The notes: generated by a model from the sequence alone, not told the origin. Shown: positions 43,460-52,135, numbered from the stretch's first letter. The stretch is DNA of 64,000 nt from Cellulomonas sp. NTE-D12 (GCF_027923705.1 NZ_AP026442.1:992001-1056000); one strand, 5' to 3'. Made by a program: numbers and translations.

Positions 43460-44184
43460 CCTGGGCTTCCCGCCTGCGACTCCTGTTCGGCGTCGTGCTC
43501 GTCCTCGTCCTGGCCGCACTGGCCACCTACAAGCTCAACGAGAACCGCGGGCGTGCCACGAGCACGTCGGCGCAGATCGTCGGGCAGGAGATCGCCGTCG
43601 GCGCTCCGTACGCCGGCATCGTGCTGGACCGGCCCGTCAAGGTCGGCGACCAGGTGCACAAGGGGGACACCCTGTTCACCATCGACTCCGCGACGCTGTC
43701 GCAGGCCCGTGCGCAGGGCGCCGGTCAGGTGCCGGACGCGACCGTCGTGGACAAGGCAGGCCACCTGGTGGTGCAGGCCGCCGAGGACGGCACGGTGACG
43801 CAGCTCCAGGCCCAGCCCGGCAGCTTCGTCCAGGCCGGCGGCCAGCTGGGCACGGTGCAGCGCGCCGGCAGCCTGACCGTGGAGGCGCAGTACACGCTCA
43901 CCCCCAAGGAGTACGCGCGGGTCAGCAAGCAGGAGCCGGTGACCATCGTGCTGCCGGACCAGCGCACGGTCGTCGGCTCCGTGGACCAGGTGCGCGTCAC
44001 CACGGTGAACGGCAAGGCGCAGGCGGTGGTCGACGTGACCAGCCCCGGCCTGGCGTCCGGCGCCGGTGACGGGATGGTGACGGCCGGGACCCCGGTCGTC
44101 GCCCAGCTCCAGCTGCGCAACGACGGGGTGGTGACCACCGTCGCCGACAAGGTCCGCACCTACGTCCAGGGGCTGATCGGTTGA
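43456..44184 (+). CDS. HlyD-like (membrane-fusion-type) accessory protein
   Basis: 242 residues. One N-terminal span (about 9-25), then an external domain with biotinyl-lipoyl-like halves: VGAPYAGIVLDRPVKVGDQVHKGDTLFTID and VVQAAEDGTVTQLQAQPGSFVQAGGQLGTV, followed by a beta-barrel-like part (LTVEAQYTLTPKEYARV...VTIVLPDQRTVVGSVDQV). The coiled-coil hairpin of export adaptors is almost absent. A membrane-fusion-like partner for a glycan synthase parallels Alg44 with Alg8 in alginate synthesis. ATGA overlap with the synthase, GTTGA-type overlap with the glucanase. Confidence 0.75.
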   Translation: MTWASRLRLLFGVVLVLVLAALATYKLNENRGRATSTSAQIVGQEIAVGAPYAGIVLDRPVKVGDQVHKGDTLFTIDSATLSQARAQGAGQVPDATVVDKAGHLVVQAAEDGTVTQLQAQPGSFVQAGGQLGTVQRAGSLTVEAQYTLTPKEYARVSKQEPVTIVLPDQRTVVGSVDQVRVTTVNGKAQAVVDVTSPGLASGAGDGMVTAGTPVVAQLQLRNDGVVTTVADKVRTYVQGLIG

Positions 44185-46271
44185 GCCGCCGCGTCATCGT
44201 CATCGTCAGCTCCGTCGCCGCCGTCGTGCTGATGGCCGCCATCGCCCTCGGCCTGTCGTCCTGGGGCCCGCGCGGCGCTCGGCTCGGTGCGGCGTCGTCC
44301 TCCGGCGGGCCCTCGGGCCCGGTCCAGGGGCCGGCCGACGCGCCGGTGCCCCAGGTGGACACCGCTGCCCTGGTGAAGGGGGTGCCGCACGCGACCGTCG
44401 CGCAGGGCGTGACCGCACCGCGGCTGGCTCCCGGCCTGGTGCCGCCGTCCAACCGGTGGTACTCCGGGCTCGTCTTCGGCGCCCAGCCGCAGCCGGTGTT
44501 CCCGCTCCCGTTGTCGTTCGCCCTGGCTGGCGGCGGCTTCCAGCTCGGCGCGCCCAAGCCGGTGGCCACCGCGAAGACGATCGCCGGACCGCACGTCCCG
44601 GCCGTGACGGTCGACGTGGGTGCCGCGTCGTCCCAGGTGATCGCCGCCGACCCGGTGAGCGTGACCGTCGCGCTGCTGGACGGCAGCGGCGCCCGGCTGG
44701 GGCACGTCGCGCTGGCCGAGGGGTCCCCGTTCGCGTCGTTCACCGCCGACCGCGCGGTCTCGTTCGGTGCCGGCGCCGGCTTCGCGGCCGGTGACGGTCC
44801 TGCGCCGACGGTCACCGTCGGCGACACCACCTGGGCGCTGGTCGTGCCGGGCGGCGCCCTGCACGGCTCGTCGGTCACGCTGCAGCCCGGGCAGACGGCG
44901 ACGTGGTACCCCCTGCCGCACGGCGCGTCCGCGGAGGCCGCGACCGAGCTCGCCAGCGCCGCCGCCGACCCGGTCACCGGTGTCGACGTCTCCTACGGCG
45001 TGGGCGACCAGGTGGCCCGCACCACCCTGACCTACCGCACGGCCAAGAGCACACCCTCGGCCTACGTCCTGATGCCCCACCAGCGCACCGGCACCCAGCC
45101 GGCGCGCACGGGCTGCGACCTCGGCACCTACCCGAGCATCTACGGCGACCTCACGCTGTGCCGCGGCTCGGTGCTGACGGCGTACGCGCCGCTGGCGACG
45201 CCGTCCGGCTCCCTCGACCTGTCGCACCTGACCGCCGACCAGAAGGCGGCGATCGCCACGCAGGTGCGCGCCGACGTCGCCTCCACCGGCGCCTTCGCCT
45301 CCGACACCTACTTCGGCGGCAAGAACCTGTACCGCGCCGCGACGCTCGTCGTCCTCGGCGAGCAGGTCGGTGCCAAGGACGCGGTGGCGGACCTGCGCAC
45401 CCGCACCGAGAAGGCGATCCAGGAGTGGGCGGACCCGAAGGGCTGCACCACCAGGGACGCGCGGTGCTTCGTGTACGACGACTCCGTCCGCTCGGTGATC
45501 GGCAAGACGCCGTCCTTCGGCTCCGACCAGCTGAACGACCACCACTTCCACTACGGCTACCTGCTGTCGGCCGCCGGGCTGCTCGCCAAGGGCGACCCGG
45601 GCTTGGCCGCCACGTTGCGCCCGGTGCTCGACCTGGTCGGGCAGGACATCGCGGCGGCGAAGCCCAGCGACCAGCTGCCGCAGCTGCGGGTGTTCGACCC
45701 CTACACGGGCCACTCGTGGGCGTCGGGCACCTCGCCCTTCGCGGACGGGAACAACCAGGAGTCCGGCTCCGAGGCGGTGAACGCCTGGAACGGTCTCGGC
45801 CTGTGGGCCGCGGCGAGCGGCCAGGACGCGCTCGGGACGGAGGCCACCTGGCTGATGTCCACGGAGGCCGCCTCGGTCCGCGCGTACTGGACGGCTCCGG
45901 ACCTGTCGGCGTTCAGCGGGTTCCAGCACAAGGTGGTCGCCATGAACTGGGGCGGCAAGCGCGACTACGCCACGTGGTTCAGCCCGGAGCCCGGCGCGAT
46001 GCTCGGCATCCAGCTGATCCCGATGAACCCGGCGTCCGGCTGGCTGGCCCAGGGGGTCGACCCGGCGCGGATCACGGCCGCCGTCGACGAGGCGGCACCG
46101 AACGGGTACGGCGTGCAGTTCGGCGACTACCTGCTCATGTACCGGTCGATGGCCGGCGGCAAGGAGGCGGCCGCCGCCTGGACCGCCGCCCAGCAGCTGC
46201 CGAACGCCTCGATCGACAACGCCAACTCCAAGGCCTACCTGCTGGCGTTCATCGCGGCGCACTCCCGCTGA
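44181..46271 (+). CDS. GH81 endo-beta-1,3-glucanase, membrane-anchored or secreted
   Basis: 696 residues. An N-terminal hydrophobic segment (about 5-25, without a clear cleavage site) precedes the GH81 domain. Family signatures: PPSNRWYSGLVFGAQPQPVFPLPLSF; NDHHFHYGYLLSAAG with the acid Asp453; NNQESGSEAVNAWNGL with candidate bases Glu527 and Glu531. GH81 enzymes cut beta-1,3-glucan such as curdlan and laminarin by inversion. Its TTG start overlaps the HlyD-like gene stop by four bases, placing a degrading enzyme in the same transcript as the synthase, as cellulase BcsZ is with bacterial cellulose synthase. Confidence 0.9.
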   Translation: MSRRVIVIVSSVAAVVLMAAIALGLSSWGPRGARLGAASSSGGPSGPVQGPADAPVPQVDTAALVKGVPHATVAQGVTAPRLAPGLVPPSNRWYSGLVFGAQPQPVFPLPLSFALAGGGFQLGAPKPVATAKTIAGPHVPAVTVDVGAASSQVIAADPVSVTVALLDGSGARLGHVALAEGSPFASFTADRAVSFGAGAGFAAGDGPAPTVTVGDTTWALVVPGGALHGSSVTLQPGQTATWYPLPHGASAEAATELASAAADPVTGVDVSYGVGDQVARTTLTYRTAKSTPSAYVLMPHQRTGTQPARTGCDLGTYPSIYGDLTLCRGSVLTAYAPLATPSGSLDLSHLTADQKAAIATQVRADVASTGAFASDTYFGGKNLYRAATLVVLGEQVGAKDAVADLRTRTEKAIQEWADPKGCTTRDARCFVYDDSVRSVIGKTPSFGSDQLNDHHFHYGYLLSAAGLLAKGDPGLAATLRPVLDLVGQDIAAAKPSDQLPQLRVFDPYTGHSWASGTSPFADGNNQESGSEAVNAWNGLGLWAAASGQDALGTEATWLMSTEAASVRAYWTAPDLSAFSGFQHKVVAMNWGGKRDYATWFSPEPGAMLGIQLIPMNPASGWLAQGVDPARITAAVDEAAPNGYGVQFGDYLLMYRSMAGGKEAAAAWTAAQQLPNASIDNANSKAYLLAFIAAHSR

Positions 46272-46305
46272 CCGGGGCCGCCGCGGTGCCACCGCCGGGA
46301 GTGGC

Positions 46306-46311
46306 TAGGGT
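46306..46311 (+). promoter_or_regulatory. -10 hexamer TAGGGT for dapE
   Basis: It ends six bases before the dapE GTG, in the 46-base gap after the glucanase gene. Confidence 0.5.
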
Positions 46312-46317
46312 CGCCCC

Positions 46318-47403
46318 GTGACCGACCTTGATCTCACGGCGGACCTGCTCACGCTGACCCGCGCCATCTGCGACGTCCCGTCGGTCAGCGGCGCGGAGGG
46401 GCCTCTGGCCGACCTCGTCGAACGGGCGCTGCGGGCGCAGCCGCACCTCGAGGTGCTCCGGGACGGCGACACCGTGGTGGCGCGCACGCGGCTGGGCCGG
46501 CCGCGGCGCGTCGCCGTCGCCGGGCACCTGGACACCGTGCCGGTCGCGGACAACGTCCCGAGCCACGTCGAGGGCTCCGGTGCCGACGCGGTGCTCTGGG
46601 GCCGCGGCACCGTGGACATGAAGGCCGGGGTCGCCGTCCAGCTCGCGCTCGCCGCCGAGCTCTCGGCACCGGTGCACGATGTCACGTGGGTCTTCTACGA
46701 CCACGAGGAGGTCGCCGCCGACCTGAACGGTCTGGGCCGGGTCGCCGCGGCGCACCCGGACTGGCTGGCGGCGGACTTCGCGATCCTCGGCGAACCCACG
46801 GCGGGCGGCGTCGAGGGCGGCTGCAACGGCACGCTGCGGGCCGAGGTCGTCGTCCCGGGCGTCGCCGCCCACTCCGCCCGCGCCTGGATGGGTGTGAACG
46901 CGATCCATCGCGCCGGTGAGCTGCTCCGGCGCCTCGAGGCGTACCAGCCCGCCACCGTGACGGTCGACGGGCTGGAGTACAAGGAGGGCCTCAATGCCGT
47001 CCTCGTCTCCGGCGGCACGGCCGCCAACGTCATCCCGGACCGGTGCGTCGTCACGGTGAACTACCGGTTCGCCCCCACGCGCTCGGTGGCGGAGGCGGAG
47101 GCGCACGTGCGCGACGTGATGGCCGGCTACGACGTCACCGTCGTGGACGCCGCCGCGGGAGCGTTGCCTGGGCTCGACGAGCCGGCCGCCCGCGACTTCA
47201 CGGCCGCCGTGCTCGGCGCCACGGGCCGCGCGCCGGTGGCGAAGCTCGGCTGGACGGACGTCGCGCGCTTCAGCGCGCTCGGGGTGCCGGCGGTCAACTT
47301 CGGCCCCGGCGACCCCCTGCTCGCGCACGCGCGCGACGAGCGTTGCCCGGTGGCCCAGATCGAGCAGGTGCACGCCGCGCTGCGGGCGTGGCTCGTCGGC
47401 TGA
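46318..47403 (+). CDS. dapE: Succinyl-diaminopimelate desuccinylase DapE
   Basis: 361 residues, M20 metallopeptidase fold. Metal and catalytic motifs: AGHLDTVPVADN, WGRGTVDMKAGVA, FYDHEEVAADLNGLG (catalytic Glu pair), LGEPTAGGVEGGCNG; then the dimerisation domain and a final lobe with FGPGDPLLAHARDERCP. It completes the succinylase steps with DapC and DapD, giving LL-DAP. In M. tuberculosis dapD and dapE are neighbours; here the glucan operon and gltD lie between them. Confidence 0.95.
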   Translation: MTDLDLTADLLTLTRAICDVPSVSGAEGPLADLVERALRAQPHLEVLRDGDTVVARTRLGRPRRVAVAGHLDTVPVADNVPSHVEGSGADAVLWGRGTVDMKAGVAVQLALAAELSAPVHDVTWVFYDHEEVAADLNGLGRVAAAHPDWLAADFAILGEPTAGGVEGGCNGTLRAEVVVPGVAAHSARAWMGVNAIHRAGELLRRLEAYQPATVTVDGLEYKEGLNAVLVSGGTAANVIPDRCVVTVNYRFAPTRSVAEAEAHVRDVMAGYDVTVVDAAAGALPGLDEPAARDFTAAVLGATGRAPVAKLGWTDVARFSALGVPAVNFGPGDPLLAHARDERCPVAQIEQVHAALRAWLVG

Positions 47404-47432
47404 CCCGCCAGGTCGCTCCAGGGTCGCGGCCC

Positions 47433-47438
47433 TAGAGT
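47433..47438 (+). promoter_or_regulatory. -10 hexamer TAGAGT for the LOG gene
   Basis: It ends seven bases before the ATG at 47446, with no ribosome-binding site between. Confidence 0.5.
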
Positions 47439-47445
47439 GCCCCCC

Positions 47446-48363
47446 ATGGACGAGCAGCAGGGCGAGGACCGCGGCGCACGCGGCTCCTCGCGGGCAGGAC
47501 GGTCCGAGGCGGGCCAGGGCGTCGACGGCCACGAGGTCGCACGCTCGGGTGACGGCCGCCGCCGCAAGGACATCACCGAGTACCGCCGGGGTCCCGTGCT
47601 GCTGCGCGGTCCGCAGATCCCCGCCACCACGTCCGACCAGCGCCTGCTGACCAGGGGCGACCGGGTCAGCTGGCTGCACGACGACCCCTGGCGCGTGATG
47701 CGGATCCAGAGCGAGTTCGTCGAGGGCTTCGGGGCGCTGGCCGAGGTCGGGCCCGCGGTGAGCGTGTTCGGCTCGGCGCGGATCCGCAAGGGTCGGCCGG
47801 AGTACGAGCTGGCGCGCCGAGTGGCGGCGAGCCTGGCGCGCGCCGGCTACGCGGTGATCACCGGCGGTGGCCCGGGCGTGATGGAGGCCGCCAACAAGGG
47901 CGCTGCGCAGGCCGGCGGGCTGTCCGTGGGGCTCGGCATCGAGCTGCCCTTCGAGCAGGGCATGAACAAGTGGGTCGACCTCGGCGTCAACTTCCGGTAC
48001 TTCTTCGCCCGCAAGACGATGTTCGTCAAGTACGCCGAGGGGTTCGTGGTGCTGCCGGGCGGGTTCGGCACCCTCGACGAGCTGTTCGAGGCGCTGACCC
48101 TGGTGCAGACGCACAAGGTCGTCGGGTTCCCCATCGTCCTGATGGGCACCGACTACTGGGGCGGCCTGCTCGACTGGATCCGCAGCACCGTCACCGACCG
48201 CGGCATGGTCGGGCCGTCGGACGCGGACCTGCTGCGGCTGACGGACGACCCCGACGAGGCGGTCGAGATCGTCGTGCGCCGCGGGGCCGAGCTGCGGGCG
48301 CAGGAGGAGGCCGCCGTGGGTGCGGAGGCGAACGCCACGTCCACGCAGAGCACCGGCTGGTAG
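47446..48363 (+). CDS. LOG-family nucleoside phosphoribohydrolase (TIGR00730)
   Basis: 305 residues. A ~60-residue charged, probably flexible N-terminus precedes a Rossmann-type domain with GGGPGVMEAANKGA and PGGFGTLDE (about 204-212), the two motifs of cytokinin-activating LOG proteins. These release cytokinin-type bases from their nucleotides; M. tuberculosis Rv1205, also near dapE, is such an enzyme. ATG preferred over an in-frame GTG three codons earlier because of the -10 spacing. Confidence 0.92.
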   Translation: MDEQQGEDRGARGSSRAGRSEAGQGVDGHEVARSGDGRRRKDITEYRRGPVLLRGPQIPATTSDQRLLTRGDRVSWLHDDPWRVMRIQSEFVEGFGALAEVGPAVSVFGSARIRKGRPEYELARRVAASLARAGYAVITGGGPGVMEAANKGAAQAGGLSVGLGIELPFEQGMNKWVDLGVNFRYFFARKTMFVKYAEGFVVLPGGFGTLDELFEALTLVQTHKVVGFPIVLMGTDYWGGLLDWIRSTVTDRGMVGPSDADLLRLTDDPDEAVEIVVRRGAELRAQEEAAVGAEANATSTQSTGW

Positions 48364-48367
48364 CGGC

Positions 48368-49606
48368 GTGGTGCTCGAGCCGTCGCCGTCGCTCCGGCGC
48401 GCCCGGACGGACCCGCGCAGCTGGCCCTGGTGGGGTCAGGTTCTCGCACTGTTCGGGCTGACCCGCCTGTTCACCGCAGCGGTCTTCGTCTGGGTGGCGC
48501 GGCTGCAGCTGCCGAACCTCTGGACGCCCGGGCACCCGTCGTACTGGAAGTTCGTCGGCCTGATGTTCGACGGGTCCTGGTACCGGCAGATCGCCGAGCA
48601 CGGCTACCCGGCCACGCTGCCGCACGGCGCGGACGGTCTGGTGCAGCAGAACGCGTGGGCCTTCTTCCCGCTGTACCCGGCACTCGTGCGCGGCGTGATG
48701 ACGGTGACCCGCCTGCCGTGGGAGGTGGCCGCCCCGGTGGTCGCCACGCTGCTGGGCGCCGGCGCCGTCCTCCTCGTCCACCGCTGCGTCGTCCTCGGCG
48801 CGCCCCGTGCGGTCGCCGCGTGGCCGGCGCTGCCGCTGGCGACCGTCGCCCTGGTCTGCGTCTTCCCGACGTCGCCGGTGCTCCAGGCGGGCTACACCGA
48901 GTCGCTCGCCCTGCTGCTGGTCACAGGCTCGCTCTACCTGCTGATGCGACGGCGCTACGGCGCGGCGGCGCTGGTCGTGGTGGCGTTGGGCTTCGCCCGT
49001 GCCGTCGCCCTGCCGATGGCCGTCGTCGTCGCGGTGCACGCGCTCGTGCGGTGGCGCGACGCCCGCCGGGGGAGCGAGGCGTTCCCGCTGCGCGACGTGC
49101 TGCGCGTCGCGGCCCTCGGTGCGGTCGCCGTGGTGTCCGGCTTCGCGTGGCCGCTCATCTGCGGCTGGATGACCGGAGTGCCGAACGGGTACCTGCTCAC
49201 CCAGGAGTCGTGGCGGGGCGTGCGCACCACCACGCCGTTCTACGGCTGGAGCTACGTGCCGCAGTTCTGGTTCGGGCCTTGGGCGGCCCTCGTCGTGGTC
49301 GCGGGGTTCGGTCTCACGATCGCGCTGCTCGTCGCTCCCGCGGCCTGGCGGCTCGGCAACGAGCTGCACACCTGGTCCGCCGCGTACATCGGGTACATCG
49401 TCGCGGTGATCGAGCCGGGGAGCAGCCTGGCCCGCTTCCTCCTGCTGGCGTTCCCCATGGGTGCGGTCACCGCGGGGCTGGTCACCCGCCCGGAACGTGC
49501 CCGGCGGATCGCGTTCTGGGCTGTGCTGGCCCTCATGGTGGGGCTGCAGGTGCTGTGGATCCGCACGATGTGGCTGTTCAACCCGCACGGCGACTGGCCA
49601 CCGTGA
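48368..49606 (+). CDS. PIG-V-like (GT76-type) membrane mannosyltransferase candidate
   Basis: 412 residues, about ten spans. After the first span comes FDGSWYRQIAEHGYP and then QQNAWAFFPLYPAL, the signature loop of the PIG-V/GT-C group, with the acidic residue expected to bind the polyprenyl-sugar donor. The product might be a mannosylated lipid or envelope glycan; GDP-mannose synthesis is encoded at 60691. Adjacent GTG codons at 48368 and 48371 both could start it. No activity has been shown for close relatives that I can name. Confidence 0.72.
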   Translation: MVLEPSPSLRRARTDPRSWPWWGQVLALFGLTRLFTAAVFVWVARLQLPNLWTPGHPSYWKFVGLMFDGSWYRQIAEHGYPATLPHGADGLVQQNAWAFFPLYPALVRGVMTVTRLPWEVAAPVVATLLGAGAVLLVHRCVVLGAPRAVAAWPALPLATVALVCVFPTSPVLQAGYTESLALLLVTGSLYLLMRRRYGAAALVVVALGFARAVALPMAVVVAVHALVRWRDARRGSEAFPLRDVLRVAALGAVAVVSGFAWPLICGWMTGVPNGYLLTQESWRGVRTTTPFYGWSYVPQFWFGPWAALVVVAGFGLTIALLVAPAAWRLGNELHTWSAAYIGYIVAVIEPGSSLARFLLLAFPMGAVTAGLVTRPERARRIAFWAVLALMVGLQVLWIRTMWLFNPHGDWPP

Positions 49607-49640
49607 CGGTGCGAGGGCCGGTCGGAAGGGGCGGGTGACC

Positions 49641-49646
49641 TAGGAT
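49641..49646 (+). promoter_or_regulatory. -10 hexamer TAGGAT for the DUF3117 gene
   Basis: TAGGAT is followed at once by the start of a long hairpin, so the transcript would begin inside or at the foot of the stem. Confidence 0.45.
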
Positions 49647-49648
49647 GG

Positions 49649-49687
49649 GACCCGGACAACCGCCTTCCTGCGCAGGGAGGCCGGGTC
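49649..49687 (+). other. Structured leader upstream of the DUF3117 gene
   Basis: GACCCGG (49649-49655) pairs with CCGGGTC (49681-49687); inside it CCTTCCT (49663-49669) pairs with AGGGAGG (49674-49680), one T-G wobble, closed by GCGC; a seven-base bulge lies on the left side only. The stem ends 11 bases before AAGGAGAGG. Confidence 0.55.
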
Positions 49688-49712
49688 ACACCAGCCGAAG
49701 GAGAGGCCCCGC

Positions 49713-49880
49713 ATGGCCGCGATGAAGCCGAGGACCGGCGACGGACCGCTGGAGGTCACCAAGGAGGGTCGTGGCATCGTCATGCGCGTCCCGCTCGAGG
49801 GCGGCGGCCGTCTGGTGGTCGAGCTCAACGCGACCGAGGCGGCGGAGCTGGGACAGGCTCTGACGTCGGTCGCCGGCTGA
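49713..49880 (+). CDS. DUF3117 small protein
   Basis: 55 residues: MAAMKPRTGDGPLEVTKEG, then RGIVMRVPLEGGG, then RLVVELNATEAAELGQALTSVAG. This highly conserved actinobacterial family (Rv1211 in M. tuberculosis) has no known function; the fold looks like a small beta-sheet plus helix. AAGGAGAGG is eight bases before the ATG. It is a single-gene unit with its own promoter and structured leader. Confidence 0.9.
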   Translation: MAAMKPRTGDGPLEVTKEGRGIVMRVPLEGGGRLVVELNATEAAELGQALTSVAG

Positions 49881-49894
49881 GGCCGGCCGGCGGG

Positions 49895-51472
49895 ATGGCG
49901 CCGTCGGCACGTCATCGCACACCTCCGACCGTCACGCTGTCGGGCAGCGCGCTCGCGGACAGCCCTCTGCTCACGGACGGCTCTCTCGACGCCGTCGCCG
50001 TGCCGGTCGCACCGGGGCGCGAGGGTGACGAGGGGTTGGCCGCGGGTTCCGGGACCGCGCAGGCCGCGGCTCGGTACGGCATCGACCTGGCGGAGCTGGC
50101 GGAGCGCTCCGGCCTGACCGGCGCAGCCGGGGAGTCCTCCGTCGTGCAGCTGCCACGGCCGGTCGGCTCGGCCGTCGCCCTGCCGTGGACGGACCTTCCC
50201 CCGCGGATCGTGCTCGTCGGGGTCGGGCAGGGCTCGGACGCCGACCTGCGCCGGGCCGGTGCGGCGCTGGCTCGTGCGTCGCGGGGCTGGCGCGCGGTCG
50301 CGACCACCCTCGGCGACGACGACCACGCCGCGTCGTCGGACGTGGCGCGGACGACCCGGGCGCTCGTCGAGGGCTACCTCCTCGCCGCCTACGCCCAGCC
50401 GAGCGGTGCGCACAAGGACACCGTCAAGGCCGCCGCCGAGCTGGTGCTGCTGGGCCGCGACGGTGGCCGGGTCGGTGCGGCCGTCGTCGCCGCCCGCACG
50501 GCCGCCTCGGCGACGTGGCTGGTGCGGGACCTGGCGAACACGCCGTCCGGCGTGAAGAACCCGGCGTGGGTCGCCGACCAGGCGCGTCGGCTGGCCGCGC
50601 GCGCCGGTGTGAGCGTCGAGGTGCTGGGTCCCCGCGAGCTGGCCGCCCAGGGGTTCGGTGGCATCCTCGCGGTCGGCAGCGGCTCCGCCTCGACCCCCCG
50701 GCTGGTCGTCGCCAGGTACACGCCGCCGCAGCCGGCCGCGCACCACGTCGTGGTGGTCGGCAAGGGCATCACGTACGACACCGGTGGCCTGTCGATCAAG
50801 CCGCGCGAGTCGATGGTGCCGATGAAGACCGACATGGCGGGTGCTGCCGTCGCGCTCGCCACGGTGCTCGGCGCCGCGCACAGCGGCTCGGTGCACCGCG
50901 TCACGGCGGTCCTCCCGCTCGCGGAGAACCAGGTCGGCGCCGCCTCCTACCGGCCGGACGACGTGGTGCGGGTGTACGGCGGCACGACGGTCGAGGTGCA
51001 GAACACCGACGCCGAGGGCCGCATGGTCCTCGCCGACGCCCTCGCCTATGCCGATGCGGTGCTCGACCCCGACGTGCTGATCGACGTCGCCACCCTGACC
51101 GGTGCGGCGACGCTCGGGCTCGGCCGCGGCCACGCCGCTCTCTACGGCACGGACGACGAGCTCGTGCGGGCGCTGACCGCCGCCGGCCAGGCGACCGGTG
51201 AGCTCGCGTGGCCGATGCCCCTGTCGGCGGAGTACCAGGACTCGCTCCGCTCCGACGTCGCGGACGTGCGTCAGACCGCGCGGGACAAGCACATGGGCGG
51301 CGGCTCGGTGTTCGCGGCCCTGTTCCTGCAGCGCTTCGTCGGCACGCGCCGCTGGGCCCACCTGGACGTCGCCGGCACCGCACGGGCCACCGCCGACGCC
51401 CACGAGGTGACGGCCGGGGCGACGGGCTACGGCGCCCGTCTGCTGCTGCAGTACCTGGCCGACCTCAGCTGA
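49895..51472 (+). CDS. pepA: Leucyl aminopeptidase, M17 family
   Basis: 525 residues. Catalytic domain motifs: VGKGITYDTGGLSIKP (Lys and Asp metal ligands), MKTDMAGAA, and NTDAEGRMVLADAL (the M17 signature with Asp and Glu ligands and catalytic Arg). The N-terminal domain is poorly conserved, as usual. It removes N-terminal amino acids from peptides in the cytoplasm, complementing the peptide importers of this region. The ATG follows a GGCGGG, weak as a ribosome-binding site. Confidence 0.95.
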   Translation: MAPSARHRTPPTVTLSGSALADSPLLTDGSLDAVAVPVAPGREGDEGLAAGSGTAQAAARYGIDLAELAERSGLTGAAGESSVVQLPRPVGSAVALPWTDLPPRIVLVGVGQGSDADLRRAGAALARASRGWRAVATTLGDDDHAASSDVARTTRALVEGYLLAAYAQPSGAHKDTVKAAAELVLLGRDGGRVGAAVVAARTAASATWLVRDLANTPSGVKNPAWVADQARRLAARAGVSVEVLGPRELAAQGFGGILAVGSGSASTPRLVVARYTPPQPAAHHVVVVGKGITYDTGGLSIKPRESMVPMKTDMAGAAVALATVLGAAHSGSVHRVTAVLPLAENQVGAASYRPDDVVRVYGGTTVEVQNTDAEGRMVLADALAYADAVLDPDVLIDVATLTGAATLGLGRGHAALYGTDDELVRALTAAGQATGELAWPMPLSAEYQDSLRSDVADVRQTARDKHMGGGSVFAALFLQRFVGTRRWAHLDVAGTARATADAHEVTAGATGYGARLLLQYLADLS

Positions 51473-51491
51473 CCGGCCGTCGGACGCCGCG

Positions 51492-52124
51492 TCAGCGGCG
51501 GACGGCCACCAGCAGCCCGTCACCGCTGGGCAGCAGCGTCGAGATCAGCCGGGCGTCGTCGCGGACGGTGCGACCGACCTCGCGGACGACCGTCGTCGTC
51601 TCGTCGCGACGTGCCGGGTCGGCCACGCGGTCGTGCCACAGCGCGTTGTCCACGGCGAGCACGCCGCCGGACCGTAGCAGGCGCACGGCCTGCTCGACGT
51701 AGGCGGGGTAGGACTCCTTGTCCGCGTCCACCAGGACGAGGTCGTACGCGCCGTCCGTCAGCCGGGGCAGCACGTCGAGCGCCCGCCCGGAGATGGTGCG
51801 CGTACGGGTGGGCCGCACACCCTCCTCCGCGAACGCCTCCTTGGCGGCGCGCTGGTTCTCCACCTCGACGTCGATCGTGGTCAGCACGCCGTCCGCGGGC
51901 ATGCCGCGCAGCAGGTAGAGGGCGCTGACACCGGCGCCCGTGCCGATCTCCACCACTGCACGGGCCCGGCTGGCAGCCGCGAGCACCTGCAGCACGGCCC
52001 CGGTGCCGGGCAGCACCGGGGTGCAGCCGAGCTGGTCGGCGCGCTCGCGGGCACGGCGCAGCACGTCGTCCTCGGGGACGAACTCCTCGCAGTAGACCCA
52101 GCTCTGGGCCTTGTCGGTGGGGAT
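51492..52124 (-). CDS. Class I O-methyltransferase with an apparent ATC start
   Basis: 210 residues as called. Motif I VVEIGTGAGVSALYLL binds S-adenosylmethionine; VLVDADKESYPAYVEQAV and LLRSGGVLAVDNALWHDRVAD are typical of the O-methyltransferase family (Rv1220c-like). The first ATG/GTG/TTG in frame is at 52064, but that would discard DKAQSWVYCEEFVPEDD, which is conserved at the N-terminus of this family. In frame just before it is ATC (52124-52122), preceded by a perfect AGGAGG (52135-52130) with five-base spacing. The gene is divergent from sigE, as in M. tuberculosis. Confidence 0.85.
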   Translation of the reverse strand: MPTDKAQSWVYCEEFVPEDDVLRRARERADQLGCTPVLPGTGAVLQVLAAASRARAVVEIGTGAGVSALYLLRGMPADGVLTTIDVEVENQRAAKEAFAEEGVRPTRTRTISGRALDVLPRLTDGAYDLVLVDADKESYPAYVEQAVRLLRSGGVLAVDNALWHDRVADPARRDETTTVVREVGRTVRDDARLISTLLPSGDGLLVAVRR

Positions 52125-52129
52125 GGTGA

Positions 52130-52135
52130 CCTCCT
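52130..52135 (-). promoter_or_regulatory. Perfect AGGAGG ribosome-binding site before an ATC codon
   Basis: AGGAGG, five bases, then ATC-CCC-ACC-GAC-AAG. No ATG, GTG or TTG lies within reach, so this site decides the start of the O-methyltransferase. Confidence 0.7.

Noticed and set aside
52064..52064. GTG 52064 as the O-methyltransferase start
   Set aside because: It discards the conserved N-terminal stretch and has no ribosome-binding site; the ATC at 52124 fits better.
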